Of a DNA stretch of 64,000 nt, positions 46,069 to 54,352 are shown piece by piece; position 1 is the stretch's first letter, and the number at the start of each line of letters is the position of its first letter. A model generated the notes under the pieces. It worked only from the letters and a program-made list of their open reading frames with translations, made no database searches and was not told where the DNA came from. The DNA is from Nonomuraea roseoviolacea subsp. carminata. GTDB taxonomy: Bacteria; Actinomycetota; Actinomycetes; Streptosporangiales; Streptosporangiaceae. The translations under genes were made by a program, and so were the position numbers. Where the stretch lies: assembly GCF_024172185.1 (NCBI RefSeq), contig NZ_JAMZEC010000001.1, positions 3,100,001-3,164,000 on the forward strand, read 5' to 3'.

Positions 46069-46145
46069 AGGTCGAGGTTACTCGCCGGCCAGTGCGGTCG
46101 CTCTTCGCATCCGGCGCGAGCGCTGCTAGTGTGCCCAGTCAGGGA

Positions 46146-46186
46146 GTTTCGTAAAGAAACACCCACGAGAGCCCCAAAGAGGCTCT
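46146..46186 (+). promoter_or_regulatory. Two adjacent small hairpins upstream of bldC
   Basis: GTTTC/GAAAC (about 46147-46161) and AGAGCC/GGCTCT (46168-46186) can form two short stems in an AT-richer stretch 140-180 bases before bldC. They may mark the promoter region or a structured long leader. Such a leader would fit the complex control of developmental regulators, but no known riboswitch is recognised. Confidence 0.3.
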
Positions 46187-46323
46187 ATCATATAACAATC
46201 GGGCAGTCAGCTGATAACAACCCGTGATCTTTGTCGAAAACCACGGATAAATCAGGCTTCGCTCGACACACTGGTTACCTGTCCGCCCGCTGGCAGGAAG
46301 CGGGATGCGAGGGGGAGAGATTG

Positions 46324-46545
46324 GTGGAGAGTAGCAGCGAGCGTCTGCTGACCCCAGGAGAGGTTGCCGCCCTCTTCCGGGTAGACCCAAAGACGGTTAC
46401 GCGCTGGGCTGCGGCAGGCCGCATCAGCAGTATCCGCACCCCCGGAGGGCACCGGCGCTTCCGCGAGTCGGAAGTGCACGCCCTTCTCCGAGGCGAGGAC
46501 GTCCTTACGGCCGACCGGCCGGCAGGCGAGTCCCCGCGCGTCTGA
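46324..46545 (+). CDS. bldC: BldC-type MerR-like developmental regulator
   Basis: The 73-aa product is essentially a single MerR-like winged helix: LLTPGEVAALFRVDPKTVTRW, then GHRRFRESEVHALL. It closely resembles Streptomyces BldC, which delays entry into development by binding direct repeats upstream of sporulation genes. The start is probably GTG 46324, with GGGGGAGAG just upstream; TTG 46321 and a longer upstream frame are alternatives. The C-terminal 15 residues after the helix are variable. A long non-coding leader precedes it. Confidence 0.88.
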   Translation: MESSSERLLTPGEVAALFRVDPKTVTRWAAAGRISSIRTPGGHRRFRESEVHALLRGEDVLTADRPAGESPRV

Positions 46546-46556
46546 CGTTCCGTCTT

Positions 46557-46583
46557 CGGTGATCCTGCGCGCCAGGATCACCG
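46557..46583. terminator. Bidirectional terminator after bldC
   Basis: CGGTGATCCTG and CAGGATCACCG form an 11-bp perfect stem with the loop CGCGC. It lies 12 bases after the bldC stop and about 115 bases beyond the convergent hypothetical gene. A second short stem (CTTGATC/GATCAAG) follows near 46600-46624. Confidence 0.65.
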
Positions 46584-46697
46584 CGGCGGGACGATCTTCT
46601 TGATCACGCACTTCTGGATCAAGCACGGTACGCCCGGGCGCCATCCGCTCACCGTGGCTGGCGCCTGTCCGGGACGGCCCCTCCCCCGACCGCTCGG

Positions 46698-47042
46698 CTA
46701 GGTCTCCTCCTGCTCCACCCCGACCTGCCGCTCCACCCCGGCCCGGCCCGCGACCGGCTGCTCCTCCTGGGACGTCCCCGCCCCCTCCGCCCCCAGCCGC
46801 CCCGCCTTCAGTTGCTCGGCCCGGTAGGCCTGGAACTCCCGCTCCAGCTCGTCGTTGCCCGCCTGCCACTTCACGCGCCGCTCGGCCAACTCCTCCTCGG
46901 TCAGCGACTCCGGCAGCCAGCGGTCGTAGTCGGGGTCGCCGGGCACCAGGTCCACGTAGGCGTTCGCGATGAGACGCCCGTCTTCGCTGGTGAGGGTCCG
47001 CGGTACGCGCAGGGTCCCGTCAGCGAGCCGGATGACGTACAT
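46698..47042 (-). CDS. Hypothetical acidic protein
   Basis: The 114-aa product begins MYVIRLADGTLRVPRT, a compact beta-rich start, has DPDYDRWLPESLTEEELAE, and then a Glu/Gln-rich helix (residues 60-95) and a low-complexity tail. It follows the zinc-protease gene by ten bases on the same strand, so the two form an operon. I know no function for this family. Confidence 0.6.
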   Translation of the reverse strand: MYVIRLADGTLRVPRTLTSEDGRLIANAYVDLVPGDPDYDRWLPESLTEEELAERRVKWQAGNDELEREFQAYRAEQLKAGRLGAEGAGTSQEEQPVAGRAGVERQVGVEQEET

Positions 47043-47052
47043 GGCTGATCAC

Positions 47053-48099
47053 CTAGATTCCGTAGCGCCGGTTGAAGAACAGCATGACGTCGAGCGCCAT
47101 CCGCGTGTCGCCGTTCAGCATGTCGACGAGCGCCGGCCGCTGCCGCGAGGCGATCGCGGCGAAGGCGTCGGCGAAGAACTCCTTGCGGCCCAGGCCGCCC
47201 CCCTGCCGGTGGAAGGCCGAGGCCAGCAGCGGCATGGCCTTCTCGTACAGGGCCACGAACTCCGGGGAGTCGGACACCCAGTCACCGTACGTGGAGTCGA
47301 TGTCGTCGATGGCGTGACCCACCTCGTGCATCATCACGTCCGGCGTGGGCGACGGCCGGTCGCCCACCACGATCTTGCGGTCGCCGTACGCGCCGGCGCA
47401 GATGTCCCAGGTGGCCCGGCCCGAGGGCAGCGGGGCCCCGCGCAGGTAGCCCATGTCGTCGAGGTCGGGCACGCCGCCGGGGCCGACGTAGATGCCCTCC
47501 AGGCCGTCGGCGAGCAGGTCCTTCAGCCGCTCGGGGAGCCGGGCCAGGCTCTCCACGGCCCGCACCACGTCCGGGGGCGGCGGGCCCAGCCGGGCGTCCC
47601 ACTGGCGGTGCAGGACCGCCTCCAGCCGTCCGCAGTGCCGCAGCCCGTCGGACAGGGACGGGGCGTCGGGCCGGTTCGGCTGTGCCCGGGGCGGCAGGTC
47701 GTCGAGCTCGAAGTCGTACCAGGTGTACTGGGGGCGCTCGACCACGGCCGCCGGCAGCCGCTCGCCCCCCTCCCACCGCCTGCGGAGCTCCCACGGCCGG
47801 GCCTGCTCCGCGCGACCTGGCTGCGCCCTGTGCGGCTCCCTGGCGTCCCTGTCACGCTCCGGCCGCGTCTGCCGGTCCCGCTCCAGCCGGGAGCGTAAGG
47901 ATCGGCTCTCCGCCTCGCGTGCGGACTCGCGCGGAACCTTCGGTTCGGCGTGCTCGGCGGGGCGGCGCGAAGGGCCGCCGTAGGCCCAGAACGAGCGGTC
48001 GGCGTCGGGGGGCGCCTCGCTGCGCCGGGAGAAGAGGTACGAACCACGCCGCCACCAACGACCCCGCCGATGGCGGCCCTTGTCGTTAGAAAAGGCCAT
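47053..48099 (-). CDS. Putative HExxH zinc metalloprotease with disordered N-terminus
   Basis: The 348-aa product has about 110 basic, Arg/Glu-rich, probably disordered N-terminal residues. Next is an Arg/Pro linker, and then a domain with MMHEVGHAIDDID (His258, Glu259, His262) and a downstream EFFADAFAAI that could give the third zinc ligand. That layout resembles the lethal-factor-like (ATLF) peptidase clan. No signal peptide is seen, so it would act in the cytoplasm or leave by a non-Sec route. ATG 48099 has GGAGAGG five bases upstream; the frame is open 12 codons further. The coupled small acidic protein may be a partner or inhibitor; that is inference. Confidence 0.6.
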   Translation of the reverse strand: MAFSNDKGRHRRGRWWRRGSYLFSRRSEAPPDADRSFWAYGGPSRRPAEHAEPKVPRESAREAESRSLRSRLERDRQTRPERDRDAREPHRAQPGRAEQARPWELRRRWEGGERLPAAVVERPQYTWYDFELDDLPPRAQPNRPDAPSLSDGLRHCGRLEAVLHRQWDARLGPPPPDVVRAVESLARLPERLKDLLADGLEGIYVGPGGVPDLDDMGYLRGAPLPSGRATWDICAGAYGDRKIVVGDRPSPTPDVMMHEVGHAIDDIDSTYGDWVSDSPEFVALYEKAMPLLASAFHRQGGGLGRKEFFADAFAAIASRQRPALVDMLNGDTRMALDVMLFFNRRYGI

Positions 48100-48271
48100 C
48101 GCACCTCTCCACGCCATGGCGCCCGCGCAGACCACCGGACGGCCGGAAGGGCGCCGCCCGGCGAGGGGCTCCGCTGAATCTGTTCCACGGTACGACGCGG
48201 ATCATCGCGAGTCACCCGAAATGGTGCATGTGACCGACACGATCACGTCGCGGATGGCTTACAGTTCGGGC

Positions 48272-48574
48272 ATGGCAGGTGTCGTAATCGGCCTGGCGCT
48301 GCTGGCCTTCTGGCTCTACTCGCTGTTCGACCTCATCACCACACCCGAGGAGGAGGTCCGAAACGTCCCCAAGACCCTCTGGCTGCTGATCGTCGTGCTG
48401 GTGCCCTTCGCGGGCGGGCTGTTCTGGATGCTGCTCGGCCGCCCCCAGGGCGCGCGCACGATCGAGCGGGCCCCCCGCCGGCCCGACATGCACCACGCCC
48501 CGATCCCCAAGGGGCCCGACGACGACCCCGAGTTCCTGCGCGAGCTCGACCGCCGCATGCGCGGCGACGACTGA
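48272..48574 (+). CDS. Small PLDc_N-type membrane protein
   Basis: The 100-aa product has two transmembrane helices: GVVIGLALLAFWLYSLFDLI, then a P-rich TPEEEVRNVPK loop, then LWLLIVVLVPFAGGLFWMLLG. This is the phospholipase D-nuclease N-terminal (PLDc_N) hairpin found in many actinobacterial membrane proteins. A charged cytoplasmic tail ends FLRELDRRM. TACAGT seven bases before ATG 48272 fits leaderless expression; ATGs at 48254 and 48221 are alternatives. Function is unknown. Confidence 0.7.
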   Translation: MAGVVIGLALLAFWLYSLFDLITTPEEEVRNVPKTLWLLIVVLVPFAGGLFWMLLGRPQGARTIERAPRRPDMHHAPIPKGPDDDPEFLRELDRRMRGDD

Positions 48575-48632
48575 CCCGACCCACCCCCGCGGACGGTGCC
48601 CCCTCCCCGTCCGCGCCGAGCGCCGGCGCCCG

Positions 48633-49586
48633 TCAGTTCACGTCGGCGTAGCTGTGCAGGCCGCTGATGAAGATGTTCACCCCGATGAGGTTGAACAGCA
48701 GGCAGCCGAACGCGATGAGCTGCACGATCGTCGCCGCGCGGCCCCGCCAGCCCGCCGTCACCCGCGCGTGCAGGTAGGCGGCGTAGGCCACCCAGGTGAT
48801 GAACGCCCAGACCTCCTTGGGGTCCCAGCCCCAGTAGCGCCCCCACGCCTTGTCCGCCCAGAGCGCGCCCGCGATGACGGCGAACGTCCACACCGGGAAC
48901 GACAGGACGATCGCCCGGTGCGCCACCCGCTCCAGGTCGGCCCGCGACGGCAGCCGCGACAGGCCGTCGCCGCGCACCAGGTAGAGGATGCCCGCGACAC
49001 CGGCCAGGATGAACAGGCCGCTGGCCAGGATCGCCGCGGTGACGTGGATGGCCACCCAGTACGAGTTGAGCGCCGGCACCACCGGGCCGGCGGCCGTGTA
49101 CAGCACCTTGACCGCGAAACCGAGCCCCAGGGTCGCGGCGACCATGACGAACGGGCCGAGGAAGCGCACGTTCTGTCGTACCTGCATGACGAGGAACGCG
49201 GTCACCGCGGCGAAGCAGATCGCCACCACGAACTCGTACATGTTGCCCCAGGGCCACCGGTCCACGGCCAGACCCCGGGTGACGATGGCGGCCAGGTTGG
49301 CCGCCCAGCCCAGCCAGCCGAGCACGAGCGCGGCGACGCCGGCCTTGGGCGCCCAGCTCGGCGGCTCCACCCCCTCCTCGGCGTCCGGCCGCGCGCCGTC
49401 GGCCGCCTCGGCGCCGCCGGCCGCGCCGCCGACGGCGACCGGCACCCTGCCGCGCCTGGCCGCCCCGTCGGAGCGCGCCCGGCCGAAGGCCAGCTCCAGC
49501 GCGAAGCCGACCATGGAGAAGAGGTAGAGCAGCACCGCGGCGACGACGAAGAGGTCGCTCACCTCGGCCAGTCGGTCAGCGGGCAT
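48633..49586 (-). CDS. ccsB: Cytochrome c maturation protein CcsB/ResC
   Basis: The 317-aa polytopic protein belongs to the CcsA/CcsB heme-handling family of System II. It carries the tryptophan-rich heme motif WGRYWGWDPKEVWAF near residue 240 and flanking histidines (for example AIHVTAAI, ERVAHRAI and LHARVTAG). With ResB it exports heme and attaches it to apocytochromes outside the membrane. An Ala/Glu-rich insertion (residues 45-75) lies in the first loop. It overlaps the resB end by 11 bases. Confidence 0.9.
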   Translation of the reverse strand: MPADRLAEVSDLFVVAAVLLYLFSMVGFALELAFGRARSDGAARRGRVPVAVGGAAGGAEAADGARPDAEEGVEPPSWAPKAGVAALVLGWLGWAANLAAIVTRGLAVDRWPWGNMYEFVVAICFAAVTAFLVMQVRQNVRFLGPFVMVAATLGLGFAVKVLYTAAGPVVPALNSYWVAIHVTAAILASGLFILAGVAGILYLVRGDGLSRLPSRADLERVAHRAIVLSFPVWTFAVIAGALWADKAWGRYWGWDPKEVWAFITWVAYAAYLHARVTAGWRGRAATIVQLIAFGCLLFNLIGVNIFISGLHSYADVN

Positions 49587-51144
49587 CCCTGTCTCCAGCT
49601 GTTAGAACCTGCACGATGTCGTCGAACTCCTCGGCGAAGCCCGCGGCCGACCCCTCGGTGCGGGTCAGGCCGCCCACCTCGACCGTGCCCGACCCCCCGC
49701 CGCCGATCCGCACCCACACGCGGCGGCGGCGGATCATCAGCGACAGCGCGATCGAGACCGTCGCGATCCCCGCGAAGATCAACGCCGGCATCCGGCCCGG
49801 GTCGTAGGCGATCTGGAGCGTGACCCACTCCTTGACGCCGGTGAACTCCAGTCTGCCCGCGCCGTCCGGCAGGTCGAGCGACTTGCCCACGGCCAGCGGC
49901 CGCGGCACGGCGGTGCCCATCACCAGCGGCTTGAGCTTCTTCATGAGGTCGGGCGGCGCCAGCTCGTACACCGACTGCGGCCGGCCGGAGCGCACGCCGA
50001 AGTCGCCGGTGAACGCGGCCAGGACCTGCACCTCGGGCTGCAGCTCGCCGGGGAAGGCGGAGGCGTAGGTGCCGTCGGTCAGCGGCACGCTCGTCGGCAG
50101 GAAGCGCAGCAGGAAGCCGAGCTGCGAGGGGCGGGCGTCGGGCGCCTTGACCACGCAGCCCGAGGTCAGCGTGGGCTTGTGCTCGACGAGGCACGGCACC
50201 GGCCCCTCGAAGGCCACCTGCCCCTGGCCGTCGGTGACCCTGAAGACCGGCGCGTAGCCGTGGCCGATGAGGTAGGTCTGCGTGCCGTCGATCTCCAGCG
50301 GCTCGTTGACCTTCAGCTCGTAGTCGCGGGCGGGCGCCGTCGGCGTGTCGTTGACGCGCAGATAGGCGGAGTAGTCGAGCTCCTGACCGCGCTTGTCGCC
50401 CTGGACCTGGTAGGTGGCCTTGAAGTCCTTCAGCTCGAACGAGAACGGCTCCAGCGACTCGGCCGACACCTCGCGGCCGGGGATGAACCGGTCGTAGTTG
50501 GCGACCGTGTTGGCGAAGCCGTCGCCCTCGACGACGAGCACGTTGCCCCGGTAGCCGAACAGCGAGCCGATGCCGACCGCCACCAGCAGGCCGAGCAGCG
50601 AGACGTGGAAGAGCAGGTTGCCCGTCTCCCGCAGGTAGCCCTTCTCGGCGGCCACCCACCCGTCGCCGGTGTCGACGCGGAAGCGGCGGGCGCGCAGCCG
50701 CCGGGCGGCCTCCTCGACCGTCAGGTCGGCGGTGAGGGCGGCGTGGTGGGGCAGGCGCGACAGGTTGCGCGGGGCCGCGGGCGGGCGGCGGCGCAGCTCC
50801 CGCAGGTAGGTGGCGGTGCGCGGGAGGACGCAGCCGATCAGCGAGGTGAACAGCAGCAGGTAGATCGCCGCGAACCAGACCGAGGTGAAGACGTCGAAGA
50901 GCTGGAAGCGGTCGTACCACTCGGCCAGCGTGGGGTTGTCCTGGAAGAGCCGCGCCACCTTGTCCGGCTCGACGCCGCGCTGCGGCACCAGCGACCCGGG
51001 CACCGAGGCCAGCGCGAACAGGAACAGCAGGATGAGCGCCGTCTTCATCGAGGTGAGCGTGCGCCAGAACCAGCGCACCCAGCCGAGCACGCCGAAACCG
51101 GCGGGCTGCGGCGCCCGCTCCTTCTCCATCTCCTTGACGGCCAT
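49576..51144 (-). CDS. resB: Cytochrome c maturation protein ResB
   Basis: The 522-aa membrane protein has three N-terminal helices (LRELRR following the second; SMKTALILLFLFALASVPGS is the first), a large extracytoplasmic domain, and one C-terminal helix (MPALIFAGIATVSIALSLMI). These are typical of ResB/Ccs1. It partners CcsB in System II heme ligation. ATG 51144 shares one base with the ccdA stop (TGATG), while the frame upstream is a shadow of ccdA. Order resA-ccdA-resB-ccsB matches other actinobacteria. Confidence 0.9.
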   Translation of the reverse strand: MAVKEMEKERAPQPAGFGVLGWVRWFWRTLTSMKTALILLFLFALASVPGSLVPQRGVEPDKVARLFQDNPTLAEWYDRFQLFDVFTSVWFAAIYLLLFTSLIGCVLPRTATYLRELRRRPPAAPRNLSRLPHHAALTADLTVEEAARRLRARRFRVDTGDGWVAAEKGYLRETGNLLFHVSLLGLLVAVGIGSLFGYRGNVLVVEGDGFANTVANYDRFIPGREVSAESLEPFSFELKDFKATYQVQGDKRGQELDYSAYLRVNDTPTAPARDYELKVNEPLEIDGTQTYLIGHGYAPVFRVTDGQGQVAFEGPVPCLVEHKPTLTSGCVVKAPDARPSQLGFLLRFLPTSVPLTDGTYASAFPGELQPEVQVLAAFTGDFGVRSGRPQSVYELAPPDLMKKLKPLVMGTAVPRPLAVGKSLDLPDGAGRLEFTGVKEWVTLQIAYDPGRMPALIFAGIATVSIALSLMIRRRRVWVRIGGGGSGTVEVGGLTRTEGSAAGFAEEFDDIVQVLTAGDRDAR

Positions 51145-51866
51145 CAGATCACCGGCCTGAACCCGCCGACGAGGCCCTGCATGCTTGCGATCATCTCTCC
51201 CCACAGGCCGGTCACGAGCAGGAGCCCGACGGCCACCATCATGCCGCCGCCGATCCGGGTGATCAGCCGGCTGTGCCGGCGGACGGCGCGGAACGTGCGC
51301 AGCGCCTTGCTGTAGGCCAGGGCGGCGGCCACGAACGGCACCCCGAGCCCCAGCGCGTACGCCACGGCCAGCAGGGCGCCCCGCGAGGCGCTGCCCTCGT
51401 TGAGCCCCAGCGCCATCACCACGGCCAGCGTCGGCCCGATGCACGGCGTCCAGCCCAGCCCGAAGACCACCCCGAGCAGCGGCGCGCCGGCCAGCCCGGC
51501 GGCCGGCAGCCGGTGGATGCGCACGTCGCGCATGAGCCCGGGCAGCACGCCGAGGAAGGCCAGCCCGAGCAGGATCGTCAGCACGCCGATCACCCGGGTG
51601 ATGACGTCGGCCTGGTACATCAGCACCGAGCCGAGCGAGCCGAACAGCACTCCGCCGGCGACGAACACCAGCGCGAACCCGGCCACGAACAGCGCCGTGC
51701 CCAGCACCAGCCGCCCCCGCCTCGGGTCGGCGCTCATGCCGGTCACGTACGACAGGTAGCCCGGCACCAGCGGCAGCACGCACGGCGACAGGAACGACAC
51801 GAGCCCCGCGAGAACGGCGATCGGCACGGCCAGCAGCAGCGAGCCGGAGGCGACGACGTCATTCAT
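51144..51866 (-). CDS. ccdA: Thiol-disulfide carrier CcdA
   Basis: The 240-aa protein has six transmembrane helices in two inverted repeats. The redox cysteines are in FLSPCVLPLVPGY and GWTPCIGPTL. It carries reducing equivalents across the membrane to the ResA-like thioredoxin so that apocytochrome c cysteines stay reduced. It overlaps resA by eight bases and resB by one. Confidence 0.92.
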   Translation of the reverse strand: MNDVVASGSLLLAVPIAVLAGLVSFLSPCVLPLVPGYLSYVTGMSADPRRGRLVLGTALFVAGFALVFVAGGVLFGSLGSVLMYQADVITRVIGVLTILLGLAFLGVLPGLMRDVRIHRLPAAGLAGAPLLGVVFGLGWTPCIGPTLAVVMALGLNEGSASRGALLAVAYALGLGVPFVAAALAYSKALRTFRAVRRHSRLITRIGGGMMVAVGLLLVTGLWGEMIASMQGLVGGFRPVI

Positions 51867-52440
51867 CGCGCACCTTGGTCACGGTGTCCATGAGGTCCTG
51901 GTAGCGGACCGCGCCGAGCGCGCGAGCGGCGATGCGGCCCTGCTCGTCGATGACCAGCGTGGACGGGATCGCGGCGGGCGGCACCGTGCCCTGGAAGGCC
52001 AGCGCCACCTTGCCGGGCTGGTCGAAGATGCTCGGGTAGCCGGTCTGCTCGGTGCGCTCGAACGCCTGCGCGTCGGCCTTGCGGTCCTTGAAGTCGACGC
52101 CGACGAACTCGACGCCGCCCTTGGTCTTGGCGGCGACGTCCTTGAGCACGGGCGCCTCGGCGCGGCACGGCCCGCACCACGAGGCCCAGAAGTTGAGCAC
52201 CACGACCTTGCCCTTGTGGGCGGCGAGGGAGGCGGTGCCGCCGTCGAGGGTCTCGCCCTCGATCGCGGGGGCCGGCTTGCGGTCGGCCGCGGCGAACACC
52301 TGCATCGTGCCGTCGCCCGCGACGAAGCGCGTGTCGCCCGCCTGGGGCTGCCCGCTCTGGTTGCCGGCGCAGCCCGAGACGAGGACGGCCACGAGGGCGA
52401 GTGAGCCGACGGAGCCGAGGGAGACGGGCTTCGCGCGCAC
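51859..52440 (-). CDS. resA: ResA/TlpA-like thiol-disulfide lipoprotein
   Basis: The 193-aa product has a lipoprotein signal ending VSGCAG and a thioredoxin fold with FWASWCGPCRAEAP near residue 88 and the cis-proline in AIPSTLVID. It reduces the CxxCH cysteines of apocytochromes before heme attachment. AAGGAG precedes the GTG. It heads the four-gene maturation operon; a palindrome lies in its promoter. Confidence 0.9.
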   Translation of the reverse strand: MRAKPVSLGSVGSLALVAVLVSGCAGNQSGQPQAGDTRFVAGDGTMQVFAAADRKPAPAIEGETLDGGTASLAAHKGKVVVLNFWASWCGPCRAEAPVLKDVAAKTKGGVEFVGVDFKDRKADAQAFERTEQTGYPSIFDQPGKVALAFQGTVPPAAIPSTLVIDEQGRIAARALGAVRYQDLMDTVTKVRDE

Positions 52441-52464
52441 GGGGAAGATCTCCTTGTACTACAA

Positions 52465-52489
52465 CCGGTAGAGCTTGCAACTCTACCGG
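52465..52489. promoter_or_regulatory. Inverted repeat in the resA promoter
   Basis: CCGGTAGAG and CTCTACCGG form a perfect 9-7-9 inverted repeat 25-49 bases before the resA start. On the resA strand, TTGCAA inside the loop and TACAAG 16 bases on could be -35/-10 elements, so the repeat would span the promoter as an operator. TTGTAGTACAA is a second palindrome beside it. Confidence 0.4.
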
Positions 52490-52544
52490 CGGGACCGGGC
52501 GCCCAGGACTCTGGGGGCGTCGCGGCGAGATCGGGACGGCGGGA

Positions 52545-53186
52545 TCAGGCGCCCGGGAGGGTGGGCCCCTTGACGAGCGAGCCCGCCGGCTCGCTGTAGC
52601 CGACGCTGACCAGCCGGTTCCCCTCGAAGGTGAACGTGGTGAGGCTGGCCAGCGCGCACTGTCTGCGCCGCGGGTCGTGCCAGAGCCTGCGCCGTCCCTC
52701 GGCCGCCATGCGGATCGCCCAGATGGGGAGCTGATGGCTGACCAGGACCGTCTCGTGCCCGCGCGCCGCGTCGCGGGCCTCCTCCACGATCGAGCGCATG
52801 CGCGCGATGATCACGGGGTACGGCTCGCCCCAGGACGGGCGCATGGGGTTCCAGAAGTAGCGGTAGTTGCGCGGGTTGCGGAAGATCGACAGCCCCTGCC
52901 CGACCATGCGGCCTTCGAGCAGGTTGGCGGCCTCGATCAGCCGGTCGTCGGTGGTGACGTCGAGGCCCAGCGTCTGCGCCAGGGGGGCCACGGTCTCCTG
53001 GGCGCGCTCCAGGGGGGAGGCGTAGAGGGCGACGATGTCACGGGAGGCCACCGCCTTGGCGACGGTCTCGGCCATCAGCCGGCCGGTCTCGGACAGGTGG
53101 TATCCGGGCAGGCGGCCGTAGAGGATGCCGTTGGGGTTGTGCACCTCGCCGTGACGCATCAGGTGGACGACGGTGGTTTCAGCCAT
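52545..53186 (-). CDS. Histidine phosphatase (phosphoglycerate-mutase-like)
   Basis: The 213-aa product has the family signature VVHLMRHGEV with the phospho-accepting histidine, ASPLERAQETV, and the second catalytic histidine in VLVSHQLPIW. The protein lies directly upstream of the cytochrome c maturation operon in transcription direction; this order is common in actinobacteria. The substrate is unknown; a true glycolytic mutase is unlikely. Confidence 0.85.
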   Translation of the reverse strand: MAETTVVHLMRHGEVHNPNGILYGRLPGYHLSETGRLMAETVAKAVASRDIVALYASPLERAQETVAPLAQTLGLDVTTDDRLIEAANLLEGRMVGQGLSIFRNPRNYRYFWNPMRPSWGEPYPVIIARMRSIVEEARDAARGHETVLVSHQLPIWAIRMAAEGRRRLWHDPRRRQCALASLTTFTFEGNRLVSVGYSEPAGSLVKGPTLPGA

Positions 53187-53244
53187 GATGCGCCACAGCC
53201 TATCCGTTCCCTCCCTGACGTCCTCATGAGACCTGGACGGCCTT

Positions 53245-54165
53245 TCAGACGGTGGCCCAGGCGTTCTCGTGGGCGCGGCTGGCCTGGGTCAGCGCCTCGA
53301 CGGCGGCCCTGATGGCGGGCCGGCGGGCCGCGTCCGTGCGCCAGACGGCGTAGATCCGCCGTGACTGCCGGGGCCGCAGCGGCACGACGCTGGCCCCCTC
53401 GGGCACGCGGTCCCGGCCCAGCCTGGGGATGATGGCGCAGCCGAGCCCGGCGGCGACGAGCGCCATCTGCGTCGGGTACTCGTCGGCCATGCAGGAGATC
53501 TCCGGCTCCAGGTCGGCGTTGCGCAGCGTGAAGACGAGCCAGTCGTGGCAGACCGTGCCCGGCGCGGAGCTGATCCACTGCTCGCCGCTCAGCGCGGCCA
53601 GCTCGACCTCCTTGCTCGCCGCGAACGGGTGGCCGCTGGGCACCACCACGTCGGCGATGTCGTCGAGCAGCGTCGCCCTGGACAGGCCCTCGGGCATGGC
53701 CATGGGGCGGTTCATCCAGTCCTGGATGATGCCGAGGTCCAGCTCGCCGCGGGCCACCTCGCGCACCACGCGCTCGGGCTCGCGCTCGTTCAGCAGGACG
53801 TGGAGGTCGGGGTGGCGCTCGCGCAGCCCGCTGAGCGCGGCCGGCATGAGCCCGCGGGCGGCGGTCGGGAAGGCGCCCAGGTGGAGCCGGCCGACCACCG
53901 CGCCGCGCAGCGCCTCGAAGTCGGCCTCGGCGGTCTCCACCAGGGCGAGGATGCGCTCGGCGTGCTCGGCCAGCAGGCCGGCGGCGTCGGTGAGCCGCAC
54001 GCCGCGGCCGTTGCGCTCCATGAGGCGGGCGCCGGTCTCGCGTTCGAGCTTGGCGATCTGCTGGGACACCGCGGACGGGGTGACCATCAGCGCGTCGGCC
54101 GCCGCGCCGACCGAGCCGTAGACATGGACGGCGTGAAGGGCCTTGAGCCGGTTCAGGTCCAACAT
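53245..54165 (-). CDS. LysR-family transcriptional regulator
   Basis: The 306-aa product has an N-terminal winged helix (MLDLNRLKALHAVHVYGSVG, then TPSAVSQQIAKLERETG) and a periplasmic-binding-like effector domain. ATG 54165 begins exactly at the HTH; the open frame beyond it runs into the promoter. It is divergent from the 37-aa ORF and EamA exporter genes, so it probably controls the exporter in response to its substrate. Confidence 0.88.
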   Translation of the reverse strand: MLDLNRLKALHAVHVYGSVGAAADALMVTPSAVSQQIAKLERETGARLMERNGRGVRLTDAAGLLAEHAERILALVETAEADFEALRGAVVGRLHLGAFPTAARGLMPAALSGLRERHPDLHVLLNEREPERVVREVARGELDLGIIQDWMNRPMAMPEGLSRATLLDDIADVVVPSGHPFAASKEVELAALSGEQWISSAPGTVCHDWLVFTLRNADLEPEISCMADEYPTQMALVAAGLGCAIIPRLGRDRVPEGASVVPLRPRQSRRIYAVWRTDAARRPAIRAAVEALTQASRAHENAWATV

Positions 54166-54238
54166 GTAAGCCAGCCTAAAGGGTTTAGCGTAGAAAGTCT
54201 CGCTTGTCCTCGAATCTGTAGCGTTGGAAAATATATGC

Positions 54239-54352
54239 ATGCGAATCCTTAAGACGAAGCAGCAGTCCGCCCCCTCGTTCTCCTACCTCAAGGTCCTGGC
54301 CGAGCAGGCCCGCGAGTCCCGCGTCCGCTACCGCAAGCCGCGCTCTGCGTGA
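54239..54352 (+). CDS. 37-aa basic small protein coupled to the EamA exporter
   Basis: ATG 54239 opens a 37-codon frame, MRILKTKQQSAPSFSYLKV followed by a basic helix ending RVRYRKPRSA. Its stop overlaps the exporter start (GTGA), so the two are translationally coupled. The frame has actinobacterial third-position GC and fills the gap between the divergent promoter and the exporter exactly. It could be a small regulatory or coupling peptide. No ribosome site is seen; TATAT upstream may be the -10 with a leaderless start. Confidence 0.5.
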   Translation: MRILKTKQQSAPSFSYLKVLAEQARESRVRYRKPRSA

